A stretch of DNA of 33,879 bases from Trachelipus rathkii (lineage: Eukaryota; Arthropoda; Malacostraca; Isopoda; Trachelipodidae). Below, piece after piece: positions 1-14,029 of the stretch. Where the stretch lies: the NCBI GenBank assembly GCA_015478945.1, contig JABUQX010078280.1, positions 1 through 33,879 on the forward strand, in the 5' to 3' direction. Positions within the stretch are counted from its first letter, which is position 1; the number at the start of each line of letters is the position of its first letter. The notes below the pieces were generated by a model. That model did no database searches and was not told the origin of the DNA. It worked only from the letters and a program-made list of their open reading frames with translations. The translations under genes were made by a program, and so were the position numbers.

Positions 1-1660
1 AGAAATTAAAGGGATACTACTAGCCTAGAAGGAGTCTAGCTCAAGCGAGGATGGCGACATTACCACATCGATATTGGAGAATAAACAAATAAGAGACCGT
101 TATAATGATAACGATTTACACAGAAAAAAAGGGAGTTATAATTAAAAATAAGGAGGTATAACCAATATGATAATCACACTAAATTTATTATAAAATTAAC
201 TTTTGGTTTATGATTTATATAATATATTAAATTGTTATAAAATTAATAACATACATTATATAATATATTATATATTAATTAGATACAAACAGTTGTAGCT
301 AGTAGCAATTTGTTTTAAATGTGAGACTAAAAAATTGAAAATTACATCACAGATAAACAATAAACACTGCAATACTGAGTCAGAGGTTACGAATTATACA
401 AATAAATAGAAATATATAAGTGCATTTATACCAAAATAATAAAGAGAGAAAAGTGAGATAACGTAATAATTTATAATAGACTCAGAGAAAATATACTACT
501 TTAGCATGAACTCCATTTCCCCTAACTATTTAAAAAAAAAGGAGAAAAAAAACACATGTACAAATTACAGTAACCACTCTTTTGCTTGTGAGTGGCAGTG
601 AGCCGTTCGAACGAAAAAATTCAACACCACATACAATAGATGAAATATAAGAATTAATTAGATAAGACAAATATACAAAACCACATCACAATAAAAAGCT
701 ATAGAAATAAAATATAAACAAAACTATAACTAGAAAACACACATACTAAAAATTATTCAGCAAATATAAAATTATAAATAGTATATATATAATACATATA
801 ATAAAATAATTATTATATATAATTATATTAATTTAATTATTATTATAAAATATATTAAATATAATATAAATAGTATAAAATATAAATTATATAAATTTAA
901 TAAATTATTATATAAATATATATTTTAAATAGTAAGGATATATAATAGATATATAAGCTGTAGACTTTTTAATATTATTTTAGTCACTAAGGTCAAGTAG
1001 GAGGAGTAAATTTATAATTATTAATCCAGTTGCCTACTCTGCCCTAACCGAGCCAAATGGCCAAGCCACTGATAATAATATATAAAATATTATTTAATAA
1101 TATAATATTAAAATATAATAAATTAAATATTATAAATTAATATATTTAAATAATGATAATAAGATTTATAAAATATAAATAAAGTTATAAATAAAAATAT
1201 AAATATTATATATAAAAAGTATATAGATAAAAAAAAAAATTATATAATAAAAATATAATCATAATAATAACTATATACTAGATAATTTTTTAAACTAAGC
1301 CATTTTGATGAATAATTCTCCTAAGTAAATAATGAGTAATTATATTAATAATAAATAATAAATGTGTGAAGGTGACAAAATCTGTATAATAAAAAAAGAT
1401 TAACTAAATTATTATATATATAAATAATAAAAAACTATATAAATTAAAATATTAAATAAATTTATGAATAATAAATAATAATTAAATTAATACTTATAAT
1501 TATAATTACTTACATTATATTACTGATATAATAATATATATTAATTATAAAAAATAGGTTAATTAATTAGAATTATTATATTTTCTTTAATTCAATAAAT
1601 TAATTATAAATAATAATATAAATATTCTTAATTATAAAATATATTATACGTAAATATTTT
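1..1660. other. A+T-rich spacer, mostly A-biased on this strand
   Basis: No gene could be supported. The stretch is dominated by short runs of A, TA and TAA with stops in every frame. A few small islands of mixed composition interrupt it (about 1-60, 555-650 and 965-1,070). Each island contains one short open frame of 25-35 codons, some preceded by an AG that could act as a splice acceptor. Such frames are expected by chance at this composition and none was recognised. Confidence 0.6.
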
Positions 1661-2800
1661 CAAAAATGAGAAATTTTTATGTTTGGAAAGTTTTCCACAC
1701 ATTTCAGACTCAATTTGAGTTTTATAAATATACAGTTCAAATAGCTTGTAGATAGACCAAAATTTCCATTGGTATCTCCTAATACAACGAAAAATAATAA
1801 TAAAATATGAATACTTATATTTATATTATTTATATTATCATTTTCTCTGCCTTAACTTCAAATGTCATAAACTTAGATTTGGTGACAAGTATAATTTTTT
1901 ATTATGAAGAACGAGGCTGAATGCTTGTTCCAATAAGACTTGGTCAAAGACTTAATCAAGTGACAAATCAAACCAAATATAAGATAAACGTAATAGAAAA
2001 AAAACAAATATTATGATTTTATCTAAGCAAGAAACATGTAAATCCTATGTAAAGTGATCAATTACCTTACATATTAAATTATTATTAAAATTTACTTATT
2101 ATTAATTATGAAATACTATATTCTTATTAATATATTGTTGTGTGTTAATTATGATTTATTATTCTTAATTTTATTATAATATTCATAATATTTAAATTAT
2201 ATTTAATATTGCATAATTCGATAATTAAATATATTAATTAATTCTTTACATATTAAACTACTTTAATATATTATATTATAATAATTATAATTATTATTAA
2301 TTAGTTAATTATTATTATTAATAAATATATTATTGATTATTATTAATAAATATTATGTATTTTAGGATTATTAATTGCATTATATATTATATAATATTAT
2401 TATTATATTATATTTCTATTATAGAATTATTAAATAGGTAATAAACTCACAGACAATTTAATTTATCTATTTTTGTAAAGATATACTTTCTTTTGAGTGG
2501 TAACTATCAAAATAAATTATACTTGAATATATCCATTTTAATTTCGCCTATCACTCCAGTAATAACTGTTCAAATTCAAAGATTTATTATTATACTCATC
2601 TCTTTCATGAAATGAAGAATGAGTTGAAGCATTGAATAGAAAGAGAGATCAAAAAAAACACAAGCGAGAGATACAACCAAATCGAGTTATAAGAGAGATT
2701 TAAATTAAAGTGGCGAGGAAAGTTCAAAGATTTGGTGATGAGTTCCAGAGGGGTTGGAATTATGAAGGAGGTGCCAGACCCATAAAAATACTTTCTATAT
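1661..2800. other. Mixed and A+T-rich spacer without a recognised gene
   Basis: Islands at about 1,660-2,050 and 2,460-2,790 have more G and C; the second is purine-rich on this strand. Between them, 2,060-2,450 is almost pure A/T. On the plus strand, an open frame of roughly 60 codons without an ATG start runs from about 2,704 to 2,889. It begins with a charged, protein-like segment and ends in low-complexity hydrophobic residues encoded by A/T runs. I do not recognise it and do not call it a gene. Confidence 0.5.
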
Positions 2801-2929
2801 TATGTATATTTTATATAGATTTAATAATTATTTTATTCTTCTATTTTTTTTTTGTACGTATTTATAAAATGGATTTATTGTTAAAATAGTAAGTATTGAT
2901 TTATAAATTTAATCATTTATTCGAAATTA

Positions 2930-3425
2930 ATTATATGAAATTTTTTTTTTTGAGAGTTTTTAATTATTGGGTCCCTTTATATGGACAGAGTTTTAATTCA
3001 ATCTTATTCTATACTGATATAATGTAAACTCTCTAGCATTTGCTGTTTTCTATTATTGAGATAATGATGGCTTTTAATTTATATTTTTTTTGGCCATATT
3101 GCGTATATATATTTATATTAATGCCTCCTTTTTTTTATTATTTTAATTTATTGAAAGATTATTTGATAATTATTCTTTATAAAAAATTTTTTTTTATGGA
3201 AATTTTTATTTTAGATTTTTTTTATGGAAATTTCCTTGTTGTTGAAATTTTTTCCCTATATATTAATTATTTTATCTATTAATTTTTTTCTATTTTCCTA
3301 TGTTGTTTTTTTCTTTTATCTATTTATATATATTATGTGTCTGTTTTTATTGTAGTTTTTTGATGTTTTTTTTTTGAGTTTTTTATTATTTCTTTTTTTG
3401 TCCCAGATTTATTTTATAAAAGTTC
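2930..3425. other. T-rich low-complexity tract
   Basis: On the plus strand T runs of 6 to 13 bases recur, and T clearly exceeds A, unlike the A-biased DNA upstream. The 80-codon open frame at 3,040-3,282 is a product of this composition: it encodes almost only Phe, Ile, Leu and Tyr and has no recognisable domain. No gene is supported here. Confidence 0.7.
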
Positions 3426-3894
3426 CTGTTTAGTATCCCTACCTTTGGGTGAAAAGAAGTAGATTAGTGTATAAATTTAACCATTATTTAGTTTATAGTA
3501 GAAACTATTCCATATATTATTATGAAAAATATATTATTTTACTATTTATTATTATTTAAATAATTTATTATTTTATTTATAAGATTACTAATTAATTTAT
3601 TTTCCCTTATATATTTTTTGTAATAATTTAAGTTAGAATGAACGTTATATTAAATATAGTTACTACTTATTATTTGAAACTTTAATCTGTAATTTTTTTA
3701 TATTTGTAAATAATTAAATCATGATTTCCTATTATTAAGTACATTATGATAGTATCTATTATGAACCGTATGTTTCTGGTACTTATATTATATTGTAGCT
3801 TATAATTGATATGCTATACTTTTTTTCTTATTTAAAAAAGTATCCGAATTTATGTAGCATTTACTACTGTATTTACTCTAAAATCATTATTCTA

Positions 3895-4016
3895 TACTAT
3901 ATATATAGTATATATATAAATATTATAGTATTATATATATTATATATATATATATATTATATATATATATTATATATATATATATATTAGTATATATTAT
4001 ATATAATACTATTATA
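3895..4016. repeat. Imperfect (TA)n tract
   Basis: This is a run of TA dinucleotides broken by extra T or A bases and by TAGTATA interruptions. It ends at a sharp change to mixed-composition DNA near 4,020. Confidence 0.85.
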
Positions 4017-4019
4017 TAC

Positions 4020-5690
4020 TATATCATTAGGTCGCCATGAGGGTATACGTTCTTTTGTATGCTAACACTTACGATCGTTTGGAACAACTTGATACCTCTA
4101 CGTGGTGCGTCAATGACAAACTTCTGGGATTGAGAAATTTTGGCAGTTGTTTTACAAAAATATCAAAGGAGGGATTTTTCTCAGTTCGCGTATTCCCTCC
4201 AATAATGCAATTCTCGGGGCTTAACAAAAACTAAATTTGCACATTTTAATGAGCACTATAATCTTATAATTGTTTTTGGGTCTTACACCCACTAGGGCTA
4301 TGATTTATGTATATATAAAGGAAAGCCAACGAGTTTATTATTCTCAAATGTAATTATTCAATACATAACACGGTAGTGACGTCTCACAGTCATATCATCA
4401 TAATAGCAATTTTTAAAGTCAAAGACAAGCGATAAAAAGTTATTAGTTTTTGATTCCTTTATTTAGCGATGAGTTTGAGGGAATTGGATCAATCTGTAAT
4501 AATTAAAGTAAAAATATTTCTCAGCCCCACAGATATGGCGATAGTTCACAAGTTTTTTACACGATTAATGTTTCAAATGGGTTGAGAATCTTAACGAGAC
4601 AAATCTCTTACTTATATTGAGAAGAAATGTGTCCAGGTGTGGGAATCATATTGGGTGTGAGGCCCCAAGAAACCATTTCCCTTCAGCTCCATAGACCGTT
4701 TAGTAACAGAGTTCAGGTGCTTTAAACCTTGCATGAGTCTATAAACAAATAAAGTCTTGTTGAAAGCTCCAATTAATAAAAAGAAAAAAATGAAAAAAAG
4801 GACAACCAAAGCTTTTAAAAATTGTAGAGTAAAATACATAACAACACAAATCATGCATCATAAAACCTCAAACAAATATAATTGAATTCATGGCACAGAT
4901 ATTATATAAATAGCTATTAGATTCAAAAAATATACGTTACTGACCATACATTTCTAGATGAGAAAAAAAAACTTATAAAGTAGTTTCGATAGCAGATTAC
5001 CTTTCCTATCTATATAGCTCAATATTTCACAATATCAGCAGGCCATATTATTTAAGTTGATTAGAGAGATAGAGAGAGAGAGAGAGCATAATGACCTGTA
5101 GAAGACAAGCATTTAATTATTTTTTCCGAACGTACATATAGAAGCTTTTTGTTAAACCCAAAAAACAAAAATTAAATATTTGACATCTTTTTCGAATATT
5201 ATAAGAAATTCTTCTCAAATGATGTTGTTTTGACTCACCAATATATTTATATTGAGAGCTCCTGTTATATTATATTAGAGAATGATTAGCTTTAATATTC
5301 ATATCATTTGGGCTGGACCCCTTTGATAGAGTTAGAAAATAGAACGAAGGAAGGTGTCATGTTATATTTACTAGAGATTATAATTTTTTCAAAATATTCT
5401 CCAGGCCATCAATATTTATATAGTAATCAATCTACTAATTCCACATATCGAAATAAATTACCTAATAAATTAAATATCATAAATCGGATAACTTTTCGAA
5501 TCAAAAATCTAACCCTTTCTGGGGGCATTTGGTCCCTTCCTGCCTTTTCTTTAGAGTGGCCAAGCATACAAATCTTGTTTCGTATTTACTAAAAAAACCT
5601 AGAAAACTTCTGCAATTCTTTGGGGCATTTTTATCCGGGGGAAACACAACAGCAAAGATAAACACAAATATATATAACAATAGCAATTAT
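4020..5690. other. Mixed-composition island, no recognised gene
   Basis: This is one of the less A+T-rich stretches of the left part. It holds short open frames: 65 codons on the plus strand at 4,037-4,234, 80 codons on the minus strand at 4,612-4,854 (with a hydrophobic N-terminal run that could be a membrane segment), and 94 codons on the plus strand at 5,308-5,592. None has a motif I recognise, splice signals are not consistent, and lengths of this kind arise by chance. A short GA repeat lies at 5,065-5,087. If any gene exists in the left 10 kb, this is a likely place, but I cannot support one. Confidence 0.45.
5065..5087. repeat. Short (GA)n microsatellite
   Basis: A run of AGAGAG with one ATAG interruption is visible. 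It is a minor purine tract inside otherwise mixed DNA. Confidence 0.85.
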
Positions 5691-5694
5691 AATA

Positions 5695-5835
5695 TATAAA
5701 TTAAATAGTTATATATATTTATTTTATATCTTAACTATTAGTTATATATATATATATATATATATTTAATATATATATATAACTATATTAATATATATAT
5801 ATATATTATTATAAGCATATTAATAATATAATAAT
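5695..5835. repeat. Imperfect (TA)n tract
   Basis: Two TA runs of about 20 and 18 bases are separated by TTTAATA-type interruptions. No coding potential. Confidence 0.8.
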
Positions 5836-6019
5836 AGAAAATGATTAAAAATACCGCTATCAAACCCAATACTAAATGCGGAGATTTGATAAGCAATTAT
5901 TAATAATAGACTAAACAATAAATTTATTTCGGGTTAACATATTATTTTTCCAAGCTTATCAATTTATTATTGGACCTTCTGAATGTATTAAACCTTGTCA
6001 TCAACCAATTGACCAAAGA

Positions 6020-6307
6020 ATTCAATATATATTACATATATAATATATAATATATATTTATATAAATATATATAAGTATATAATATATATTATAAAAATT
6101 ATATATATTAATAATTATATATATTATATATAGTAGTAATTACATACATATATATAATATATAATATTAATCATATACATTAAATATATAATATATATAA
6201 TATATAGAGCGCTAATATTAATACTATAATTATGAGGCATACTAATATTAATATGATATACATAATATATTATAATTATATATTAACTATTAATATAAGT
6301 AATACTA

Positions 6308-6339
<32 letters not shown>

Positions 6340-6490
6340 AATAATATATATGATTAATTATATGATATATAATATATATATAGATATATATAATATATAT
6401 ATTTTATATTAATATTATAGTATATTAATATTAGTATGTATATATATATTATAAATATATCATATATATATATATTATACAAATGTTTCT
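6020..6490. repeat. Long degenerate TA-rich block
   Basis: This block is almost entirely A and T, made of TATATA runs broken every 6 to 15 bases by AA or TT. It resembles a decayed dinucleotide array rather than a fresh microsatellite. No open frame is meaningful here. Confidence 0.85.
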
Positions 6491-7569
6491 AGTATTATAA
6501 AATATGAGTACAATAAGACATCTAAAGTATTCCCTATAATTATTAAGATCTAATCAAGAGTAATAATGTAATCTAATTTGTCCTCCTCTGAAATGAATAC
6601 TTCACTAATTTGAAGGTGTCATACTTTAATTATATAGTATTACACATAATTTGCTACTATATACTTCTAGTATTTATATCTGTTATAAACGATTTTCCTT
6701 TCATACCTAATATAACATTGTAGCTAGTTCTGAAAAGGTAATAAATTGGTTGACAAATTTTCGACCATTTTTATAAAATACTTTTTTATATCATAACATA
6801 TTAAATATATTTTTATAGTACTTGGTATATATTGAAATGCTCATTTCTTTTTAGATACTATTGAAGAGATCTATTAATTTATTAATTACCAGTGTTAATG
6901 TTACTTAAGTTTTAAAATATTCTACCATAAACAGAATACAGTCTTTCAGTAGGAATTATATTCATTGAAGTTATTAATGGACTAAATAAATCAAAAATTT
7001 AATTAAATTAATTTCATTTATAATTAAATCTAATTTATTAATAACATAATTAGATCAGAGGATTTAATTAATATATTAATTTTATGAGCAATGTTTTTTA
7101 ATAGTTATTAATATATAGTTATATTTATATATAAATATAATATATCATAATAATATATTATATATTAATTAATATATATGATATATATTTAATATATTTT
7201 TATATACATATATATATAAATATATATATATCATGATAATATATAATATATATATATTAATAGATATATTTAATATTATAATAATTATTATTAGTGAGCT
7301 ATGTTTATAATATCACTGTTATACTGTATAATCACCATGACGAGTAAGTATTTTAATTTCAAATAAAATATGAGAAAACAATAATAATTTATTTAATACT
7401 TAAATAAGTATTATTATATTTTTAACATTTAACAATGTAAATTACCTCAAATAAGCAATTTAATAGGATTATTTATATATTAGTAAATTTAAAATGTTCA
7501 AAACAGCTGAAAAAATAATAAGTGTATTAAAATAATTTCACACTAATTTCTCTTTATATACACACACAC
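6491..7569. other. A+T-rich spacer
   Basis: No gene was seen. Composition is slightly mixed at 6,500-7,080. A TA-rich block occupies about 7,100-7,290, and A/T-rich DNA with scattered stops follows. Confidence 0.6.
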
Positions 7570-7915
7570 AACAATATTCTGGAGTATATATATTATAATA
7601 TATCTATATATATATATATAATATAATTATAATATATATAATATATATATAATATATATAAATAATAATATAATAATATAATATATATAATATAACACAC
7701 ATATAAATGATTATATATTATATATATATTAATATTAATATTATATTAATATCTATATATATATTATTTATATATTTATAATATAATATTATTTATATTT
7801 AATAGTATATTATTTATAGTTATTATATAATTATTTATATTATATATATTATAATAGTAAATATTTAATAAATTTTTATGTATTAATATATTAATAATTA
7901 TTAAATATATATAAT
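7570..7915. repeat. Degenerate TA/TAA-rich block
   Basis: After a short CACACACA run near 7,561 the sequence becomes TA runs mixed with ATAATA and TTATTA. Part of 7,700-7,760 is self-complementary (ATATTAATAT units). Confidence 0.8.
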
Positions 7916-8420
7916 AGGGTGATTTAAAAGGAAAAACAATTTTCCCTTAGCCTGTTTTTAAGGGGTTTCCTACAGCAATGCCCATGCGGTCCTACAAAAC
8001 ATGAAAGGTCAAATAGAACGCCCCTAACTTGAGATATATACTTATAAATTATAATATCTCTATTAGACATAATAATAGTTCTATATTGTTTTAATATTAA
8101 TTAATATATATATTATATATATAAGTAATATATAATATATAATAATATATATATATTATATAATATATATATAGATATTAATATTATAATATAATATATT
8201 ATATATATAATATATTTATATCTATTAATTATATTATAGCTATATATTCATTTAATATATATTATTATATATAGGCTATTTTTTAATGATTTATCTAATT
8301 GTAGGTTAGTTATTTATTTATTATTGAAATAATTATTAAGATTATATATAATTAAACTAATAATATTTGCATATTAATATAAATATATATAATAATACAT
8401 ATATATTTATTGTTTTATAT
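7916..8420. other. Small mixed island followed by TA-rich block
   Basis: The 7,916-8,035 segment is less A+T-rich but has no open frame of note. About 8,095-8,240 is a degenerate TA block. No gene was found. Confidence 0.6.
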
Positions 8421-9884
8421 TATAAGATTTTTGTTTTTAAATTAATTTAAGAATATAAACATTTTTTTTTTGTTGAATTAAAAAAAAAATTTGAAATGTG
8501 AATTAAAAATATGTATTTCAAGTATTAAAACCTTAAAATATAATAAACTTTATATAATTACTAAGCTAAAAGTACAGATATATAGCTAAATTTAGTACAA
8601 ATAAATTAAATAGTGTTAAAAACACCAATACTATCTATGATTCATCACAGTATACCAATATATACAGTTTAAACCTAATATTTATATTATACTCTTTATG
8701 ACACCTTTTTTGATAATCCAGATAATTTAGAAAATAATCATAAATATTTTATTTGAAACACTATAAAATCTGCGATACTAATAATAAATATTTAAATCCC
8801 CAATTACCACATTTCTCCTCAGGGGTATATATAGTTATATCATTTTGATGGGGTGTTGGTGGTTAAGAGGTATATGAATAGTATGGTTATTACATAAATA
8901 TATTATTATACCAATAATTTTACTCAATATATATAAATGTAAACTTTTTACATTCTTTTTCCAGAAAGAGAACATGCAGCAGTATATATATACAGAGCTG
9001 CTTTTTTTTTTTTATTTTCTTATTATATTTAAAATTGAAATATTTCGAACTTCCTACACAGAAGGATTTTTGATAATGACAATATTACATATATTAATTA
9101 TTATTATATTGTATAACAATAATTATCATTAATTATAATAATATATATAGATATACATAGAAAATATAATGAGTAAGATTTAAAAGAATAAAGTTTAAAA
9201 TATAAGTAGACTGACGTTATTTTCACATTAATATGAAAAGTAATTTACAGTTGACAAGACTCTTAAGAAAGTATAATAGCCCGTACGCATAACTATTAAT
9301 GCACCCCTCTGTATATTTAAGACTGAATAGTAAGAGGTTATTTGATGATTATAGGCAATTTAATGAGATATAAGGATTATTCAATGTTAAATGAATTTTT
9401 TTAAATCAAATTTCCCTGTCCATTTATGAAACCACCTAAATTAAATAGATATGAAATTGGATAAAAATTGCGAAAAATAGATAAATATATATCCCCTTAA
9501 GTACATAATATTAAAAGAGAAATTTAATATTTATAAGAATTGTATTATCTTGGACTCTCTAGCATGTATAAAATAAATATTATTATATATTATTTGTGGC
9601 TTAAATCGTACTGTATTAACTTATATTATTAAATATTTAAACTATATATTTAATTACGTAGGATATGAAAACTGTAAGATTTATATAATCAATTCGAAGG
9701 GGCCCAAAAAATAATTAAATTTCAAGTTGAATGAGGAGTATACAGGGAAAATGATTATTTTATGTTTGTGCAATTATTGGGTATCCTAATGTACACTTAC
9801 TAGTACCATATTTGTAAATTATAGTAGAGGTGTATAGAGGACGTGTTACGTATATTATCTCTTTCATATAGTAATTTAATACTA
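8421..9884. other. A+T-rich spacer, no gene
   Basis: Stops occur in all frames. There are homopolymer runs (T runs near 8,462 and 9,003, an A run near 8,480) and a small G/T-rich patch at about 8,848-8,872. No RNA gene or domain was recognised. Confidence 0.6.
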
Positions 9885-10080
9885 AAATATATATATAATA
9901 ATATATATATATATAATATATATATAAATATATATATTCTAAATTATATATATATATCGATAAGCTCAAGTATATATTAATATATATATTAATTAATATA
10001 ATATATATATCTCTATATATCTTATAATAATATTGATAACTATTCTTATATATATATATTATCACATATATATTTAAATC
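9885..10080. repeat. Degenerate TA-rich block
   Basis: TA runs are separated by short interruptions. The 101-codon minus-strand frame at 9,760-10,065 is mostly Tyr and Ile encoded by this repeat and is not a gene. Confidence 0.8.
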
Positions 10081-11890
10081 ATTATGCCTCGTTATACTTG
10101 AGAGCGCAATATAAATACATTAAACTCTCAACATTATAATAAGTATTACAGGGGAGAATGGTTACCTTTAAAGATTAAAATTAGGTAGAAAGTTTTGTCA
10201 GCCATGACAAAGTGTACTGTTGTTGGCCTCGCGAAACAATCACACGCGAGGATTCAAAATGACAAAGTATATAGGGAAATTATCTTGCGAAATGTTAGTA
10301 TCAGATCATCTAGATTACTATAATGATAAAATCATTTATTAATATTTCATAATCGATAGTGAGGTTTGGATGCAATAATTTACATAGATGTCACTAACTA
10401 TTATTTCCATCTTATGAAGTTATTCGATCAAAAAATATATATTAAGGTGTCTCTACAGTCTTGTGAGAGGACCTAATAATAATATGATATCAATTATGCA
10501 GACAGCGAGCCTAATGATCGATCTTTAACTAAAATGGATTATAACTATTGGGTGCACGATTGCTATAAAATCTCAACCATATCCAATAGGATATTTTGAA
10601 CTACACGATCGAAATTTAATATCACAACACACATTTGATATGCTAGATATTTCTCGCCGAAAATAAATACTTAGTATCTCATAAATATATTATTGAAAAA
10701 GATTTAGTCATTATTCAAAAACTGATTAGTGCAAAAGATTTTTTCTAAGAATTATTCCTATTGAGTCAGAATTATATTTTTTCATAATTCGCATCACTGG
10801 GGTTGGAATGGTTTCAAGAGTGATAAGCAACTAACTAATATATAATAAATGTAAAGGTATAAAGATCTAAAGTTATTGTAATTTAGTTATCCTCTCATAA
10901 TTAATTATATTAATATCGCACAAATTAAATGATCTAACTCTCCTTATCACACAATAAAGTTGATATGAATGAGACAATAATTATAATAATATTTAACAAC
11001 ATGAGTATAAAAAAGACATTCAGTAAACGCTTCGTGATTTCATCAAAAATAATAAGATGTAGAAATACATATCATAGATTATTAGGATTATATAATAGGG
11101 CAGAGTCTGTACTTAAGATGAACGAAGTGTACAAGGATTGAAAGTGATACAACGAGGCTGGTAAATTTCTTTACACGATAATGAACATTTGATCCAGCAT
11201 ACTAAATCTCTATTTTATATAGAGCATTTATATAAAGTCCCTCAACACAATATATTTCAAATGAAGTTCGTTAGAGTTTGTATCGAAAATCTATCATAAT
11301 TGACAATGTTGACTCTAGGAGAAGAAGTAGATCGAGCATTAAAATATATAGAGACATGCACGAGATGTATTCTGCGACTCTATTGTAAAAAAATATTCAT
11401 GATCGTAGAAGAGAGATAATGATTGATAAAAAGGAGGAATTAGCAATAATAAGATCCATATATAGTAGTTATAAAGAAAGTTATGCACTGATTGTGTCGC
11501 CATAGAGCGAGAGAGAAAGATTAACGACCATGATATACTAGTATTGAGAATAAAAATCCTATGTACCCTATAGATAATCGAAACAGAGCACTCCTTAGGT
11601 CGTTGTATTACAGTTTCTTGTATCTAAATCCATTCATAATAGTTGTTGCGAATGATATACTATATAAAATAAATAGACGATATAAAAAAGAGTATCAAAG
11701 TAACAGACACTATTATTAGTCAGATCATGAATTCTTTCAGCGACTTTTAAATTCGAACGTAATTGACGTTATCACACACACATTCTATATGTGACCTTAA
11801 GATTTAATCAAATTTTATTATAATTAGAACACAGTATCAGATTACATGTATAATATACTAATAAATTCAGTGTTTGTACATTATCTTACC
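10081..11890. other. Mixed-composition spacer with frequent stops
   Basis: This is one of the longer non-repetitive stretches of the left part. I looked through it for frames longer than 40 codons. One of about 44 codons runs on the plus strand from about 10,535 to 10,669. It has no recognised motif, and frames of that length are expected here by chance. A small hairpin with flanking 10-bp direct repeats lies at 10,204-10,268. Confidence 0.5.
10227..10251. other. Small GC-rich hairpin
   Basis: CCTCGCG at 10,227-10,233 pairs perfectly with CGCGAGG at 10,245-10,251 across an 11-base loop. The 10-mer ATGACAAAGT occurs on both sides, at 10,204-10,213 and 10,259-10,268. No T run follows, so it is not called a terminator, and no function is assigned. 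Confidence 0.6.
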
Positions 11891-13800
11891 TCTATAAATA
11901 TATATAATATATAGATAAAATAATTATATAATATTAGATAATATAATATAATATATTAATATATTTAATATAATATATATTATAATAGTAATATTTAATA
12001 ATTTAAATATATTAAAACGTAAATGATTTAACTGTATCCCGCTAAAAGAGCGATGAAAAAAAAAAGCACTTAATAAGTAAAATTATTATTATATTAATTC
12101 TAAATACATAATTTCTCCCTTTTTAATATCACCTCCAAACATCATAATTGGAAGAATTCATCCAATTAATGCTAAAAAAAATAAGTATAATTAACAATTA
12201 GATCACCTATCGATAGTAAGTGCACGAATAAGGCCGATTTATATTAGAATAAAATGTTTGGCCCAATTCGATAACAATGTGTCATTTCTCATTAATGCAT
12301 TTAGGGCTAATTTGCCATCAAATATTTATCTAATAGAAAAGGCTACTTTCCTATAGTAAACGCATTTTCCTGAAGTTCTGATAATTCAAAAACCACCAAG
12401 AAACAATTTATATAAAGATATTTATATTTTTTTATATAATACTAATTTATATTATTCATCCCACCGTGGGTGTCTAAATCCCTTTAAATTATTTTTTTAC
12501 TACACCGTCTACGCAGTTCATGTTCATGCGTGCATCCTATCGAGGACAAAACGCCACTGACTCAAACTCTATATATTATTTATATCTTAATTATTCAATA
12601 TATCATAGATATATATATTATAATACAAAATAGTCCCCTTAGTTCAAAGATATATACATAAGTATAATTAATATATAATCTAATATAAAGTATGGATTAA
12701 GATAAAGTGAAGTAAAGTGTAATAATACAAGTGATATATTAGTTAATTTATTTATAGTATTTATTTAACTAAAGTACATGAATGTTCAACATAGCTATAT
12801 AATATAAATAATATATAGTAATAGATATGGTTAAACCAGCAAAAGATTACAGAGAGTCTAGTAAGTGATTATCTATTCTGGCACCGCAGGTTGATACGTA
12901 TGATGGTGGGGATAACTCTCGTCCCCTTACTATCTACCTAATATACACGTCTATGGAGACTCAAGCCTTTATAAATGAGGGATTAAAATTTAATAAATAT
13001 ATTAAATTTTAGAATATAATTTAATTATATAATATAACCACTTAGAATATATAATAAATATACAATAAAAAAAAAAATGAGATATAAAATATAGAAATTA
13101 TAAATATAAATATAAAATAAAATAATAACTAAATAAGGAATATTAGTAAACATTGATATTTTATAAAAATTGTATTAATATAATAATAAATTAATATAAT
13201 GAGAATAATTATATAAAATATAATAAATTAAAATATACAATTATAAATAAATATAATATTATAATATAATGAATATAATATAAATGTAATATAATAATAG
13301 GTATATTAAAAATAAATTTAAGACAAATCGAAAAAAGACTATTATATATAAACTAATAAAAGAATCAAAGTTATATTTAAAAGTCTTATTATGAAAGCTC
13401 ACACTTTTAAAAATACATATAATTATTAAAGAATGTAGTAAAGAATAAAGGTATATTTTATTTCCATCAGTCTATTCTTATTTATACATATATTCACCGC
13501 AAATATATAAAAAAATACAATAGTTTAGATAACAAAACGATAAATGGATATAAAATTATATATAAAAATTATTAATATATTAAATAAAATATTAATATAT
13601 ATACTATATAATAGATAATAAATATCATAATTATATATATTAATATTATACTAAGTATATATATTATAATAGTATATATATATAATATATATATATAATA
13701 TATAATATAACAATAATGATAATTAATAGTTAATATATATATATAGTTAAATAGTATTAATAAAATATACTTATATTAAATATAATATCGATTTTTTCTT
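11891..13800. other. A+T-rich spacer, no gene
   Basis: The stretch begins with a TA-rich block (11,891-12,015). A mixed stretch follows at 12,016-12,980, then very A/T-rich DNA at 12,985-13,790. The last part includes a TA block near 13,665-13,745. Stops are dense and nothing was recognised. Confidence 0.6.
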
Positions 13801-14029
13801 AACCAATATAAAGAACACTTAAGTAAAAAGCAGAGAAAATTTAACGCAATACTAATTACTCCGTTCCCTGTTGCGCTTTAATGCTTGAAACAAATAATTG
13901 AAATTCTAAATAACACAGTAATTAATAGTAACAGTAATATAAGTATTGTATATCAGACCGGATTTCCCTGGTATTAAGGCTTGCAGCCAACTACGGCAAT
14001 ATACTATAGTCTCACTAATACTTACAATT

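Noticed and set aside
1..2000. Several TAG-interrupted open frames suggesting stop-codon reassignment
   Set aside because: At this composition 25-35 codon frames with one stop are expected by chance in six frames, other stops (TAA, TGA) occur as well, and the recognisable retroelement shows stops at positions that do not consistently correspond to one amino acid.
3040..3282. 80-codon Phe/Ile-rich frame as a membrane protein
   Set aside because: Its hydrophobicity follows from T runs in a T-biased tract; composition alone explains it.
9760..10065. 101-codon Tyr/Ile-rich minus-strand frame
   Set aside because: Arises from a TA-rich block; no domain or start context.
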